A stretch of 64,000 nucleotides of DNA from Lithospermum erythrorhizon (GCA_019722365.1 JADFUC010001025.1:405130-469129), one strand, 5' to 3'; shown: positions 12,681 through 25,664, numbered from the stretch's first letter. Notes: generated by a model from the letters alone, not told the origin. Made by a program: numbers and translations.

Positions 12681-13377
12681 AACTTATTAGATGACATAAT
12701 TGATCCTATGTTCATTAAATGATTCAATACGTTTTCGAGAACCAAGCAAAGAACTTAACACATACCACAACAACATCGGCCAATTTCAATCTCTTTTAAC
12801 CCGTCTCCCCAACCCGGCAAATTCATTATATGGGCGATACCTGCATATGAAGCAGGTTACCATTCAAAAAGCAGTTTGAAATAGAGTTATAATCTTTCTT
12901 TAAAATATCAATACAAAGCGTCATTAGCAACTTTGCATTATCACGTAGCAGTATTTCTTTTATCAATTTCATAGAATTTGGCAATATATGTACTTAACTT
13001 TCATTTGAATCTGAACCGTTATGTGGTGGTGGGGCGTTAACAGATAGCTTTTCTCTGATTCTAATTCCTATTAACATAATGACAAGTAACCATATATCAT
13101 CTTGAACCCAGACCTTAACAATGGGTTGTTAACTTGACCACACTTGACCTTCTTTCAAAGCCTCTTAATTTTAACCACTTTCGTTTTTCAAAAAGCTTGA
13201 CAAAACGCATTCTTTCTGACAAATACCTCTTGATTTTCTATAATGAGGTGTAATAGCAAACTCATTAAGCACCTGTGCTCAACTATTGTGAAAGGATATT
13301 CATGTGCGAAAGAATCATATGAAGCGACGAGAGTTTACTTTTGCAAAATCAAATGTAAAATTTAAACAGACTACTCG

Positions 13378-13560
13378 CCCGGTGGCTGAGATTGTAAAAT
13401 TAGAACCATCCGATTCGCGCTTGTAACCTCTTTGGTAAGATTTTGTGTCATTTGGGCATGCCCGGTTCGAATGCTGTCAATGTGATGTTGTGCCACTTAG
13501 CTTGATTAGGCAAGGAATACACGCGGTGATTACATTTATTTTTCTTTCCACGAGCTGACA
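13378..13560 (+). repeat. Possible second SINE-like segment inside the hAT element
   Basis: 'GCCCGGTGGCTGAGATTG' at about 13378 resembles a tRNA box A head, and 'CCCGGTTCGAATGCTG' at about 13468 resembles box B. The spacing (about 88 nt) is larger than the 30-45 nt normal for a tRNA promoter, and no clear tail or duplication was found. Confidence 0.3.
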
Positions 13561-14990
13561 AATAGGTTTAAATGATCCCGAGCCGTATTTGCTGCGGCGA
13601 GCTTAACATTGCGAGGATCGGGAACTACCATTTACCAGCAAGGCATCTTTGCATTGAATCGAAACTCCTGTTACCCTCGGCCGAATCCACACCAGGAGCA
13701 GCGTCCCAGTCGAGATCATCATTCGATAGATTACGATTCGAATACCATTCTACATCGTGTGAGAGGGGTTATCTGAATTGAGCGAGGTGTGTCGAAAGAT
13801 TGACAAATGAAAAGACTATATTAGACAGCGGTCTGAAATTAAGCGGTTTAAATAAAATAATGTCGCAAAATTATTTAGTGAATGCAAAGTGAAACCTAAT
13901 TGCGTAGTGTTTTAATTAAAACCTAATTACAAAATTATTTAATTGAATTACAAAATTGAAACCCTATTAATTTTTCCCAGTGAAAACCTAGTGAAGCTAG
14001 TCATTAAATTTCCCTGAAACTAAAATCCTTATTAATGGTGGTTCGATTATTAAAGCTATAAAGATAAAAAATCGAAGTAATTATTGGTTTATTAAAGTCA
14101 AGCGAAGTCAAGCGAAAATCAAAACCCTGAAACATAATAAATCGAGGGTTATTCACATACCAAACCATAAACAATTACTCGAGTAGGAAAAATTATTAAA
14201 TTACTGAGAGTCGTCAGAAAGTCAGCGTAGATCTGGCTGAATCGGAAACAAAAATAGACAAATAGTACCCACAAATGATATGTAAAACTCTTAATCTAAT
14301 TTATTACAACTAAGCATCAGCTTGTCTGGCCGTCGTAATAATCAACCTAAAAAGTCATCCCAGGCTGAAACAAAAATGGATATGTGCCATTCTTGCTTGA
14401 ACTAGTAACTTGACAAAGCTACATATGGCATTTTCGAGAAGGATTCTGGCCAGTAGTAAAACTTTGAAGAAGAGAGAATTTTGAGAAAGCGTAAGGAAAT
14501 TGACAGCGGAGAAATAGTGAGTAAATGAGAATTAGATAGAGGTTAATGGATTAGGGGAAGCAATGAATGAGTCTACCAGCTACCAGATGGGATAATGGAT
14601 CAAGGGGAAGAGGCAGAAATATAATGGACCTTTGGTCGGTTATATTCGAGCCAACCGGCCAGAATAATTTCGAGCAGGTTCGGCGAGTATTAGTTTTAAC
14701 GTTTAGTCTACTGCGATTTAAAATTAGAATTCGGTAGGGTATTTCGTCTTAGAATCGAGCAGGAAGACCCATTTTACAGGCCCCTAATTTCATATCATGG
14801 CACAAGAAACGAGTCTCTGAGAGCTAAAAAGAAAAAGGGTTTTGTGCATATAATGATAATAAATTGTCTACATCAAGAACATACGTCCTATAATAGGACT
14901 CTACAAATACATACAACAAGACAATAAAGTCCCTCTCCCTCTCCTTAAAGCTAAATACTTGAATAGTAGCAACTGGTACAAAGATTCCTC

Positions 14991-17900
14991 TCATAACTTG
15001 TCACCATCAAGAAAAGTGGAGGTGAGTAAGCCTTGTACAAACTTGCATTTCCTAGACTCCTCTTCTTGGTCCTTGTCAGACACTGGGGGTTGCTCAACTT
15101 TTCTGCAGTAACAAACAAGAATCTATGAGTGGGAAATGCACCACAAGATTTGAGATGATGTATGACTTTGATGAGCAAGGCAGCATACTATTATTTCCAA
15201 GGCATCATACATTACTTTTTTATAAATATTTCCCAAGGCATATACACACTTGTGCCTTGAAATAGGTTTGGCCATGCTTTGTTGTCTCACATCCACCGTT
15301 TTTGAGTTTTTTTAGAGTGCTTAAGCCCCCCTAATCTATTAAACAGGAGATGGGGTCATGAATTCATACAAAATACCACTCATTCAAGTGATGTATTTTT
15401 CCATTCAGCCGAGTAAAATTTTTATATGCTCTAGGACATCTATTGGAATCACTTATAAAGAATTAGAAAGGAGTGCACAAATGCATTGATTTGGTTGTGA
15501 CTTGTGACATGGCTCTGATATTGCTTAATTAACTATTAATTCCATCTCGTGCACATCCAGGAACAGATTTGAGTCCAGGACTCCAGGTTATGAAAATAGT
15601 ATGCTATCAGTTTATCTTTTGATAATCGTTCATCTAATTATACTACTCTGTATAAATCATCAAACTCGGCCACGGCTTCAAAACACATTCTTAGTATGCT
15701 AGCAGTTAAACAAGGGCCAACAGGGAAAAACCAATACCTTTTTGGTGATGTTTCGACAGAGCTTTCAACTGCTGGGTATTCCTCTGCAAAAGTACTAGGA
15801 TGCATACTAGGAGATACATCAACACCAGCTGCATTGAACATAAATGATGACAACAATGGATCTGGTTCAGGAGATGATGTAAGAGAAGACCCCCCAAGGA
15901 GTTGTTGCAGGTTCCCTTCCTGCAACTCTCTTCTCAAAATTGCAAGAGGTGAATTAGACCTGCCTCTACGGTATCTCCTTTTACGTTGCACCTTTAGCAT
16001 GGTTAAGGAAAAACATGAAGTCAAAAAAGAAAAGAAAAAGGAAAACATGAAGTCTTTAGAGAACCAAAATGAAGTAATATCCATGAAAATATAGAAATAC
16101 AAGACAAAAAAAAGGATATCTTTAGCAGGTTCGAATGCTGTGCTGTGATGTGTCCAACCAAATCCACACCCACTCTCTTTGCACAAACAGGGCATTCCTG
16201 CATACACACGTTCAGATATTTATCAAGTATTTAAGAATACTGATCCATCAAACAAAAGTATGAATAAGCTTAATACACGATCTCAATAACAATTGACAGA
16301 AAATAGCGTTTCTAGCCAGATCTGGTTAGTTCTAACAATCATCAGGATTCATTATATAAACCAAGAAGTCAATCTTATGAGCATTACAAAACTAATTCCT
16401 CAAACAATCAGAACATGTTGATTAATCCTGGAAGTTTCAAAAAAGAAAAAAAAGCTGGTTTATGTAGCCTTATATGATGGCATCTCATCCTTAGAGGCTA
16501 ACACTAACTTATTTTAGTAGAGTTCCAACTCAAAACAGACTTAAACTTTTTAGGAGAAATGTAATGCTTAAAAAATCAACCAACTAAACTCTAATTACTC
16601 AACACTATCAATTGTAACCCAAAACGTATCCACAGTGACAAAAAAGGTAAAGAAGAGAGATTCTACTGCAGTTACCCCATTCTTGGCTTCAACAGAATGC
16701 TTTTCGTCTATATGGCAGCACAGCCCCACAATGTCAAAGTCCTCTGCACAAAAAGGGCATAGATACTCTGGTCTAGTTTCTTCTTCTCCATCATATTCTT
16801 CTCCAATATTATACATGTCTGGAGCACCGAAGAGAGAACATTTGATGAGTCAATCCCCTATCAGGTAATAATTTATCACTCAATGAATAATCAGAATAAA
16901 GCTCCACCAGAACTCGACTCTAAAGCTAAACCTCTTAGAACAAACCTGCTAATGGCCTCACTAATTCAACTTACATGATAACGCATAGTTTCCATGGAAC
17001 CGCTAAATCCAAAAAACCTAAAGGAACCAATCTTTTCACTAATCCATTAAATTATTTTGCAAACAAAATCAATATTAACTACCATCTCAAAATCTCTTAG
17101 GATAAGTTTTTATTGAACTTATCACAACTCATAGTGATGAGTGATGACCTTATTGATCGAATTAATATCAAGAATATCACTTTCCTCATAAAAATATCAG
17201 AACGGTTAGAAAAACCATATCATATCGAACAAACAATAGATAAAACAAACATTAACCCTATAAAGGTCCAATATTTACAATTTCCACAGAACATTAATCC
17301 TAACAAAATTCTCAAACTGCATTATATCGACATTTCACAACACAACAAAGATTCATCACTAACATATACTCCATATTAGTCTTGAGTGTAAAACACAATC
17401 TTTTCACTCGGAATACTTCACAAATTCAACATTTCTAGATGAAGAAACTAAAACCCAACTATAAGATATTATAAAGCTCCTCTCTTTACACTCTTCTCAT
17501 ACACACAACCAACAAGAAATCAGCTTTCTTGATGTTAACCTTCAAAATATATAACCATAACTCCTACACTACAATAGTTTCGCATATAATCCATGGAGCA
17601 TTACTCCTAAAAGTACTCAAACTTCATTATCATCAACATTTCTCAACACATCAAGGAATCCATCACTAACACATACTCCCTACGTTTTTTTACAGTAAAT
17701 GACTTTTAATTAGCTTTTTGTTTTGAAATAGTTATCGTTTTAATAATAAATTGTGACACTACGGTTTGATATCTTTTGGAGTACTTTTCTTTAATTATCA
17801 AACAATGAAATATCTGATTTTGATTAATTATGTTCCATATTTTCGATATTTCGCCTGAAACAAAATCTTTTCACCAAAATACTTCAACAATTCAACATTT

Positions 17901-18105
17901 CTAGACCAGAAACAAAACCCACCTATTAAACTCCTCCCCGGCCTCTTTACACTATCCTCATATACATAACCAACAAGAAATCATATTATACTCAACAATT
18001 TTGTCAATAAGTAAATACCAACAAAAAATAAATAAAAAACTAACCTGATCGTGATTGATATCTTCTTGATGAACTAGAAAGTCTTGACCAAGACTTTGAC
18101 TCCAT
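14991..18105 (-). CDS. Di19: Di19 (drought-induced 19) family zinc-finger protein, five exons, complete (215 aa)
   Basis: Coding exons on the minus strand: 18105-18045, 16818-16676, 16197-16120, 15991-15738 and 15102-14991; total 648 nt, 215 aa plus stop, the usual Di19 length. The N-terminus 'MESKSWSRLSSSSRRYQSRSD' is family-typical. Finger 1 (CPFCAEDFDIVGLCCHIDEKH) is followed by finger 2 (CPVCAKRVGVDLVGHITAQH), both with intact Cys and His. A basic tract (RKRRYRRGR) suits nuclear import. The conserved 'LAILRRELQEGNLQQLLGGS' and the C-terminal Di19_C block ('CKFVQGLLTSTFLDGD') complete it. Di19 proteins are nuclear, drought- and ABA-linked DNA-binding factors (family knowledge). A Glu (NGE-CPVC) sits where I recall Val or Ile. 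Intron 3 is U12-type. No disabling change seen. Confidence 0.94.
15992..16119 (-). other. Di19: U12-type AT-AG intron (intron 3 of Di19)
   Basis: Read on the minus strand, the intron begins ATATCCTTTT right after the codon for Lys in 'NLLK'. This is a perfect U12 donor (consensus ATATCCTT). A perfect U12 branch site TTCCTTAAC lies at 16010-16002, about 11 nt before the 3' splice site 'ATGCTAAAG'. Excision of 128 nt in phase 0 gives 'HSNLLK-VQRKRRY', the conserved Di19 junction. No GT donor near the exon end restores that junction. Confidence 0.9.
17305..17985. repeat. Diverged direct duplication in Di19 intron 1
   Basis: About 17305-17523 and 17612-17985 are diverged copies. Shared stretches include 'tcactaacayatactcc', 'caattcaacatttctaga' and 'aaccaacaagaaatca'. 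The second copy is split by about 175 bp (17681-17856) beginning 'CTACGTTTTTTTACAG', which may be a MITE-like insert. All of this lies inside intron 1 of Di19. The nearby small plus-strand ORF looks fortuitous. Confidence 0.65.
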
Positions 18106-18588
18106 TTCTTACACAAATTGGAAAATAGGAAAATAAAAACTACCCAGATATTTTCTTGACCTTGTAATAATTTTGCCTTACTCAGATTCTTTGATATATA
18201 ATCTTTGGTCCACGTTTACATATAAATAATTTAATTATATATTGTGAGTATATATGTAGAGATCTATATGTATAGATTTTAGGTCCTAAAGAAGAGAGAT
18301 AGATGAGGAAGGTTCTGAGAAATTTGGTTAGAAGAGACCAACAAACTTTGACGTGTGATGGTATTTATACACAGTGTGCATTTTTAAATGATATCGAAGT
18401 TTCGGATATTATCTTCTACCTACATTTCGTGTCTTTTATTGGTTGTGTGTTTATTTTTTGTGCGGAATTAGAGAAACCTTATACAAATATTGAGAATTTT
18501 ATACTTTGCTCCAATTTCATTTCAATTTCAAATCCGTATAAAAACAAACACACCCAAAACTATTTACTTAAATTATTCTACTTTATGT
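18106..18588. other. Upstream region of Di19
   Basis: AT-rich DNA upstream of the minus-strand Di19 start codon, presumably promoter and 5' UTR. Several TATA-like runs ('catataaataa', 'atatataatc') exist and none can be chosen with confidence. The plus-strand ORF here looks fortuitous. Confidence 0.45.
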
Positions 18589-18596
18589 ATTGTAGA

Positions 18597-18932
18597 TAGG
18601 CTTGTAAAAGAATCTGACGATTCGCTTAGGTTCGAAAAGTTTGATTCGAGGTTCGGTTCAATGTAGTTTGAATCGAGTTCGCACTTCATTTTCAGGTTTG
18701 GCCGAATTTCATGGTTTCGACAGAATTCGAATGTTCGATTCGGTTCGAATTACATACATTTATAATTTTTTTCAATTTTCTTCTTATTTATCATGAAAAT
18801 TCGAATTTTGGTTCGAGCTTCAAATTTCTCTGTTCGTTCGAACTCGAACCGAACCGAGCTTTCGAATCATTATATTCGAACCGAACTGAACCCTGATGAC
18901 GTTCGATATAGTTCATTTCATTTATAACCCTA
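18597..18932. mobile_element. Non-autonomous hAT element (336 bp) with 8-bp target duplication
   Basis: ATTGTAGA flanks the element on both sides (18589-18596 and 18933-18940). The left end TAGGCTTGTAAAAGAATC and the reverse complement of the right end (TAGGGTTATAAATGAAAT) form a hAT-type inverted repeat. The interior is dense in 'GGTTCGAA/TTCGAACC' motifs. There is no coding capacity. The ends resemble those of the 4-kb hAT element upstream, which may be of the same broad group. Confidence 0.85.
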
Positions 18933-18940
18933 ATTGTAGA

Positions 18941-20084
18941 TAATAATAGTTATAACGAAATCATAAATGTATTATGTATAATTATATAAAACAGTATCCA
19001 CAATGAAAGACACTGAAATGAGGTACAATATTCTTGCCGATGAAGTATGTTTAATTGTAAAGGGTTTAATCCACACCTTGTTGAGTATGTGGTGGTACCA
19101 TAGGATCATTAATGAGTCAGTTTGAGAGGGTAATTAGTTATTATTTAGAGAATCAAATAATTCTTTCTACTCCATAATTGAACGAATAGTGAGTTCTAGA
19201 TCAATTTAAACATCTAAATGAGTATAGAGGTACCAACTAGTTGAGTTTTTACATGTAAATATTTTTATCGAGTCGAGTAATTCCACTATTATATCGAGTG
19301 TTAGAACAATTTTTTCTATTGAACCCGACTCTGATTATCAATTGGGATGGTGCACACTGCACAAGTTGTCTATTTGTATGGATACTGAATCACTCGATCG
19401 GTTGGCATCTCTTAAATGTTATTGTGGCTCTCCCATGCAAAGTTGTCCAATGCTATAAACAATTGTGCTATTCATAATCTTCATTACTGCTTAGTTACAA
19501 ACGAAAGACTATAACCTTTGATAAATTGTTCAATCCCTTTTTTAGGCTCCTTTTCAAGTCCTCTTTTAGACAAAATAAGATATTTTCTTTTGTAAATTCT
19601 TGGATTCGATCTTTCTCTCTGAGGATCTTTATCTCCACAGATACCCCTTGTATTCCCATATTTGATTCGTCTCTTCCTATCACTTTATTTTCTTTTTTGT
19701 TTTTCCCCCTCTATCTAATCATTTAGCAGACACAAATTCCTCCCAACTTGATCAAAATCCTCTTACTTTGTCCCTAACTGTAATTGCAGCGTCCTCTCAA
19801 TCACACACTCATCAATTTCCAAAGTTCCAACCACCCTTTCTTAACGCATCAGCCGCCCATCCCCCTGCTCAATTTCTTTGTTTTCTTCCAAAAAATTTCC
19901 CCTATCATCTCCCTACTTTTGCAATCATGGCTCCTAAGTATCATCATTTCCTTCCTAAATATCAACAAAACAACATTTTCCCATCCCTCAAACCCGCCCT
20001 AACCTCAGAGTATCACCTCTCTACTTCACCCCCAAAGACTATTATCCACCTCCCCATTCCCCCCTCCTACACCCCTTGAAAGAC
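18941..20084. other. Region before the LINE ORF1 remnant, no gene assigned
   Basis: The first part (to about 19700) is AT-rich and unremarkable. From about 19700 the plus strand becomes C-rich and runs up to the LINE ORF1 remnant, so it may be the LINE's 5' region or the start of ORF1. Reading frames there are broken and no domain can be named. Confidence 0.4.
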
Positions 20085-20400
20085 GAGGTCTTATCATCCA
20101 TATGGATTTAGATGATGTTGTTTTGAGATTCACCCTTAACATCAATGGGGCTCTCCTCATTCTATAACATTGGACTCTAAATCTCGTTTTTCAAAACTTC
20201 GACATTAGCCACATCAACTTATGGGTCCAAATTCATGGCATTCCTGGGTAGTATTTTACTGAAGCCAATGTTAGACGTATGGCTAGAGTTGCATGAGAAA
20301 TAATGGTCGTGGACTGGTTCTCTCCATCAACACAAACAATGTAATTTGTTCGAGTTAGGATTAGAGTCCCCCTCTTTAAAATAGGATTTTACTATACTCT
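20085..20400 (+). pseudogene. LINE ORF1 (DUF4283-type) remnant, 5' part
   Basis: With three in-frame stops, the plus frame reads 'RFTLNINGALLIL', 'NFDISHINLWVQIHGIP', 'YFTEANVRRMARVA' and 'VRVRIRVPLFK'. This is the DUF4283-type pattern in ORF1 of plant LINEs (W-hydrophobic core, 'LWVQIHxIP', 'VRVRI'). It stops abruptly at the left LTR of copia A; the other half resumes at 35765. The stops show it is inactive. Confidence 0.7.
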
Positions 20401-21104
20401 TGGTTGACTAGAATGAAAAAAGGGGAGGCGAGTACCAGCTGTCAAAAATAGGAAGAATTGGTATAAGTGATTTCGCCCAAAATCGTGACTGTTATAAGCA
20501 TAAAAAAATCCATACTTTTTAGGCATTTTAAGAGTTTGTAGTGAAAGCTTTTAGCCTCGCTTAAAAAGAGCGTTAGAATATTAGATTTTAAGGTAAAAAT
20601 TTATCCTCTTTTTCTTTCATATAGTCGACGAAATAAAGGTTGAAGTATTACAGAGTGCTTATCAAACTAACATCACACAAAAATAAAAACATGTAAAGTG
20701 GGTAGGTTCCACAAAAAAGAGATTCGGAACCCTGTCGATTCCTTATTATAGTCGAACTAGGTGAAATTCCAACAATTGAAATTTAAGCCCCAATGTTCTA
20801 AATGCGGTTATATTTTAAGCAGAAGTTATAATCGTATTATAGTTCGTTTTTTAGTTGTTGTGTGTGACCTCTTAGGCTCTCGATTGAAGTAATATATTAA
20901 TTATGTTTAACGAACATGCTTATTAATATATAGATTATGAAGAGGACTCTGATAACCATCGCTTAACCAAGTCAATCGAGTTAATCCTAATATATTAGTT
21001 GTCAGACAATTAATATATCGAGCTTTTATTACTATTTAAATATAATAATCCGGTTGTACAATCTAATTGTTCGAGAAGCCGAGACGTATATTATGAATGT
21101 AACA
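20401..21104 (-). repeat. LTR of copia A (left copy, 3' LTR)
   Basis: Starts TGGTTGACTAGAATG and ends ATGTAACA, so it has TG...CA ends on both strands. It aligns by eye over its length with 35092-35764: 'ttccttattatagtcga', 'attccaacaattgaaattt', 'gttataatcgtattatag', 'tgtttaacgaacat' and 'ttaatatatagattatgaag' are all shared. Many small indels between the copies suggest an old insertion. Confidence 0.85.
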
Positions 21105-24100
21105 TCTCTAAATATTCCAGCAATTTCAAACTACTTATTTTGACGATTATTTGTAAGCGATTACTAGCCTTAGATTACATCGCGATCCACCGTATGCGAT
21201 TTCAAGCGGTCGAGCTATGGTAAGATTGGTGTCACCATACTCTTGCACCTGCGTACTTTTCTTGGTGGTATGAAGTGATGTGATCACCGGTGATATAATG
21301 CGAGGCGCTTGATCATCATGTCAGTTCAAAGAGGCACGAAAAATCTAAGCGGATTATATCAGGTTGTGCAGTGCGTCTGGTGTACAGATTCCTGACTACG
21401 CTTGTAGTATACGAGTATGATCTTTAAATTCTCGCATTACGGAAGATGTTTGAAGCGGTCAATCTGTACTCTGTAAAAAGTGAAACCGAATTAAACCAGT
21501 ATAAGAATCGCCATTTAACATAGGATTACATGAAATTCCTTAGGACAAATATATAATCTTCTAAGTTACCGTGGTGATTCGATGTCGATTGTCGCGGCTA
21601 AAACAATTTCACACCGTTATCTTTATGTGATTGGCGGAGTAGGTTCTCCACTTAATCTAAGAAATGTGATCGAAATCGACACGTACTAATCAATGATTGT
21701 TATTCGATAGTGAACACCGGTCAAGGCCTGATATCATCATTTTGCAGGAGCGATGAAGCCGGGTTCTTGTTTGAGTCACCGACTCCAAAACCTCTGAAAA
21801 CTTTATATTCTGAAATGGAATAAATTTCATTACTCATAGTAATGATACATACATAGTAATGATACATACATACATTCATATTATATATGTAAGATGATAG
21901 TTTGAAAAACAAATGATATATATTTTATTGAATCTTGAAGCTAAAAATTGTCATTTGTGCTACAAATAGATTTATGGCTATATAAAAAGAAAAGATAGGC
22001 CCACTAAGACTAAGACTACTCGAAGCATGTCCTTAAGACCCGGTACTATACATATGTTATCATGCTTTACTACGAGGTAGTGATTTAGTTAAGGGATGCA
22101 CTACATTATATGCAGCCGGAACATACGTATCTAACATGCATACATCGGTTTATCTCTGAATAAGATGATACTTCGACTACGTGCTTGAATACGTGATGTG
22201 ATCTTGGTTCATGGCATTTGCTCGATGTTATCATAGTATATTTCTTGGACGCTTGATCTTGAATGCTAACTCGAGGACCAAGCTCACGAGGAATTTCTTG
22301 ATAGCGAGCTTTCCGTCCTTAACCCGGAAGCTACAATGTAAACTTTTGTTGTCGAGTTAGGCTACAGGTGCCTTGCTTGCTACTGCGCCCAGGCCAACTG
22401 CGCCTTGGATTCGAGGCGAGGAATACATAACGATTGAGATCGACTATCGTCTACATCGGTTTGGAAGCGTCCCGGTGTCACTCTATCGATAACTCATTAT
22501 TCCCGCCCATATACTAGGAGCATATCTTTAGTCCTTCGTAAGTACCCAAGTATGGCATTAACTTCTGATCGATGATTTTACGCTGCGCTGTCGGTAACGA
22601 TTTGTTCTGGCTTCGAGGCATCACGATACGATGCGGATATTAATGCGTAACATGGCATTACATGATGGATCCTATGGTGACGCATAAGGAACATCATTAA
22701 ATCCTTTTCTCTTCAACCTGGGTTTGTGTGGACAATCAGACGGTGAGAGTAATGCCATGTCTCGTGGGGAGGTTTTAACTTTCTTGGAATTATCCGTCTT
22801 AAATCTTTGACACCTTATTAATATAAGTGTTTTGGCTTAATCCGTAAGCCTTTTAGATGGAATTTACATGGATCTTAATTCCAAGAATGTATTAACTTCT
22901 CTAAGTCTTTCATAGAGAAACAGTTACATAGCCATGACTTGGCCAATTGACATGGGTATAATGGATTTCACATGATCATTATGTCGTCTACATATAGAAC
23001 TATAAAATGCAATGTTGCTCTCTTAACCTTAACTTGTATACACAAAGAATCTTCCTCGTTGTAATGAAACCAAACTCTTTGATTGACATATTAAGCGAAT
23101 ATTCTAACTTCTAAATCTTTGCTTAAGTGTAAATGGATCTTTGTGGAAACTGTAACTTAGGTCCCTCGGGACATGTAAAACACAGAGGTTGTGTCGTGTA
23201 CACATCCTCTTATAGATTCTAGATCAAGGAATGCGTCGTTATCATCTGCCGGATCTCGTAATCATAATAAGCATTGATAGCTAAGATAATCCGAATGAAT
23301 TTAAAATTTACAATTGGAAAAAAAGATTCATCATGTCGATTCCTTGAATTTGTTTGAAACCTTTGGCTCTTAGTCACAGCCTTATAAACATGGACATTTT
23401 CATCTTTATCCGGTTGCTTTTAAAGATCCATTTGCACTTTCGATTGATTGGCATGGTAGATCATCGATATCAAATATTATTTTGGAACATTGAATCTATC
23501 TCGGTTCATGGCTATAAGCCATTCGTCAACTTCCTTTTTCTTTCATGAAACTAATACCATGCGAAGAAGGATGGCCACTTTCAATTAAGAAAACCCCCGT
23601 ACGTATCGAGGTTCTTGGCCGAGTCACATCCGATCTCACGAGGATAGTGTGAGTCTCAGTGGTTCGATCACGGTTTCCACGTGGATTAAGTTGAACTTTC
23701 TCTAAATAAGAGGCTCGCCTCTTGGTGAATTGGTCCACTACCAGCGTTGACTTCCTCGCTCTCTTGCTTGAACAATTTGAGTTACCCGACTTCTTTTATA
23801 TCTGCTTGGCACAAGTATTCATTTTCAAGGGAAAACGCCATCTCGTGCAATGAAAATCTTGTTCACCGTACTTGGTAGAAATAATACCCTATGGTTTCTT
23901 CGAATAACCAATGAAATAACATTTCATGTTGGGTCAAGTTTGTCCTTAGTCGATTTCTTGACATAGCGCCCCTTCCCCAAATCTTCGTGAGCTATCATGG
24001 GGCGGTTCCCCAAACCGCATCTCGTGGGGTGCTTGCTTACGGCCCGATTTAGTTGGACATTTGTGTAGTATGTGCATGGCAATTTCTAATGCGTATCCCA

Positions 24101-24359
24101 AAAGCGGCGGCGGTTGGATGTGCTGTCGTAGATCGAACCGTATCAATAGTGTTCATTTGCTCGCTCCACGATACACTATTATGTTTAGGTGTTCCGGTGA
24201 GAGTTGTGATATAATACCACACTCTTTAAGACGTGCTTGAAATACATAGGTTGATATTCTCACTCAGCGTGGAAATCAATAGTGATTGCATTTATTATCT
24301 TGCGACAATTGTGTATCGATTCATTTTACCCGGTTGGGTTAAATGTAATTATCGAGAAC

Positions 24360-25140
24360 TTAGTGTTCAACAGTAATTGTATATTACTAGTGTGGGTTCA
24401 TGATAATTTAAGGGGTTATGACGTTGCTAGATCTTTACTCATTATCGTTATAATAATAGTAATTGGTGGTATTTTTATTATACAACACTATCACGACCTA
24501 GAAGGTCCTGCTTGTCTGATGACGTTGAGTTATATTTCATGTATGAAATTAAAGAAAACTGTATAATTGAGAAATGTATTTCTCAATTACAAGGGTTCTA
24601 TATTTTATGTAGAATATCGATTGAACAAATAGAATCAATTAAATAGTTATTTAATTGGTTCGAGTAATTTTAGTATTTATCGATAACTTGAAAGATTATT
24701 GATATTGACTCATTACTATTTAATTAAGCTAATTAAATAGTTGACTCGTCTTGACTCATTAGTGTCTTAACGAACTAATAGAGGATTAGCAATTAAACTA
24801 ATACTTGGTTGCTTATCGGGCTTGTTTTGCTTTAGCCTATATAAAATAAGCTTTAGGGGTTTTCATGAAATAAGAAGAATAATATTTTCATAAAAAAAAG
24901 CCTAATAGCGGAGTCCCCACTTTAACCCGATTTCTCCCAAGAATTTTCTTGGGGTTTTTGGTTTTTGTTATTGTTTCTTAGCATCATCGGTTCTTGATTG
25001 ACCTCTCTCTTTGGTGTGGATCGACTAGAATGTCATCTGATTGATATTACAACAAGGAGCTGAAGGGAAGTCAAATTCACGTTGTGAATTTGAAGCGTGT
25101 GGATTTTTGGTGGAATTTACTCCGCTGCATTGTAAGTACT
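24360..25140 (+). repeat. Possible solo LTR or LTR fragment inside copia A
   Basis: AT-rich sequence with a promoter-like TATA motif ('GCCTATATAAAATAAG', about 24833) and downstream leader-like sequence, lying in the insert that splits the copia A integrase. No second copy or clean ends were found. A 15-bp match to the copia A LTR end ('GGATCGACTAGAATG', about 25018) is noted. Confidence 0.3.
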
Positions 25141-25664
25141 CTGTCATTACATATTGTAATTATGTGTATTTTTTTTGAATAATGTAGTAAGCACTTTAAG
25201 ATCCCTGGATCTATGGATTTGTATTTATCTTTCATATATCCCATAGAGTTTTCATCATCGACATCGTGAGTTGTCCGATATTAAAACACGTGGTTTACGA
25301 TATTTTCTCGGTTCCTTTTTTCTATAATACGAGCTCGGAGAAGGAAAAAGATAAGGGCCGCCAGCGTCAGAAGCGAAAGAATGCCGTCTCGAGTTTGCTC
25401 ATCGTAACTCCGCCCCGGTTTGATAGCACGCTACTAAGTGGCTGCCCGACACGGTAAATCAAAGGCGATCTTTCACCTTTCGGCTAGAGAAGAATATAGA
25501 AAATAAGAAGCCCTATAGGTTGGCCGCCTGAAATTCCACCATCAAAAACCATACTTTGATTGCGGCTTGATTATATCAATTGTACTTGAATTGTTAGAAT
25601 AATTATAGTCGATGATAGCATCAACAAATCATTGAAAATTAAATAAAAGGTCAGCGGTATCATC

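Larger units (their letters stand above)
10763..14787 (-). mobile_element. hAT transposon, about 4.0 kb, decayed, with 8-bp target duplication
   Basis: Both flanks carry TTTCATAT (10755-10762 and 14788-14795), the 8-bp duplication expected of hAT. The left end AAGGGTGTAAACGAGCC and the reverse complement of the right end (TTAGGGGCCTGTAAAATGGG) share the hAT-type short inverted repeat. Clusters of TTCGGCTC/GCCGAA motifs lie just inside both ends, as expected for transposase-binding subterminal repeats. A broken hAT transposase lies inside on the minus strand. Confidence 0.85.

Noticed and set aside
15696..16094. 132-codon plus-strand frame
   Set aside because: It is antisense to Di19 exon 4 and the U12 intron; the minus frame carries the family motifs.
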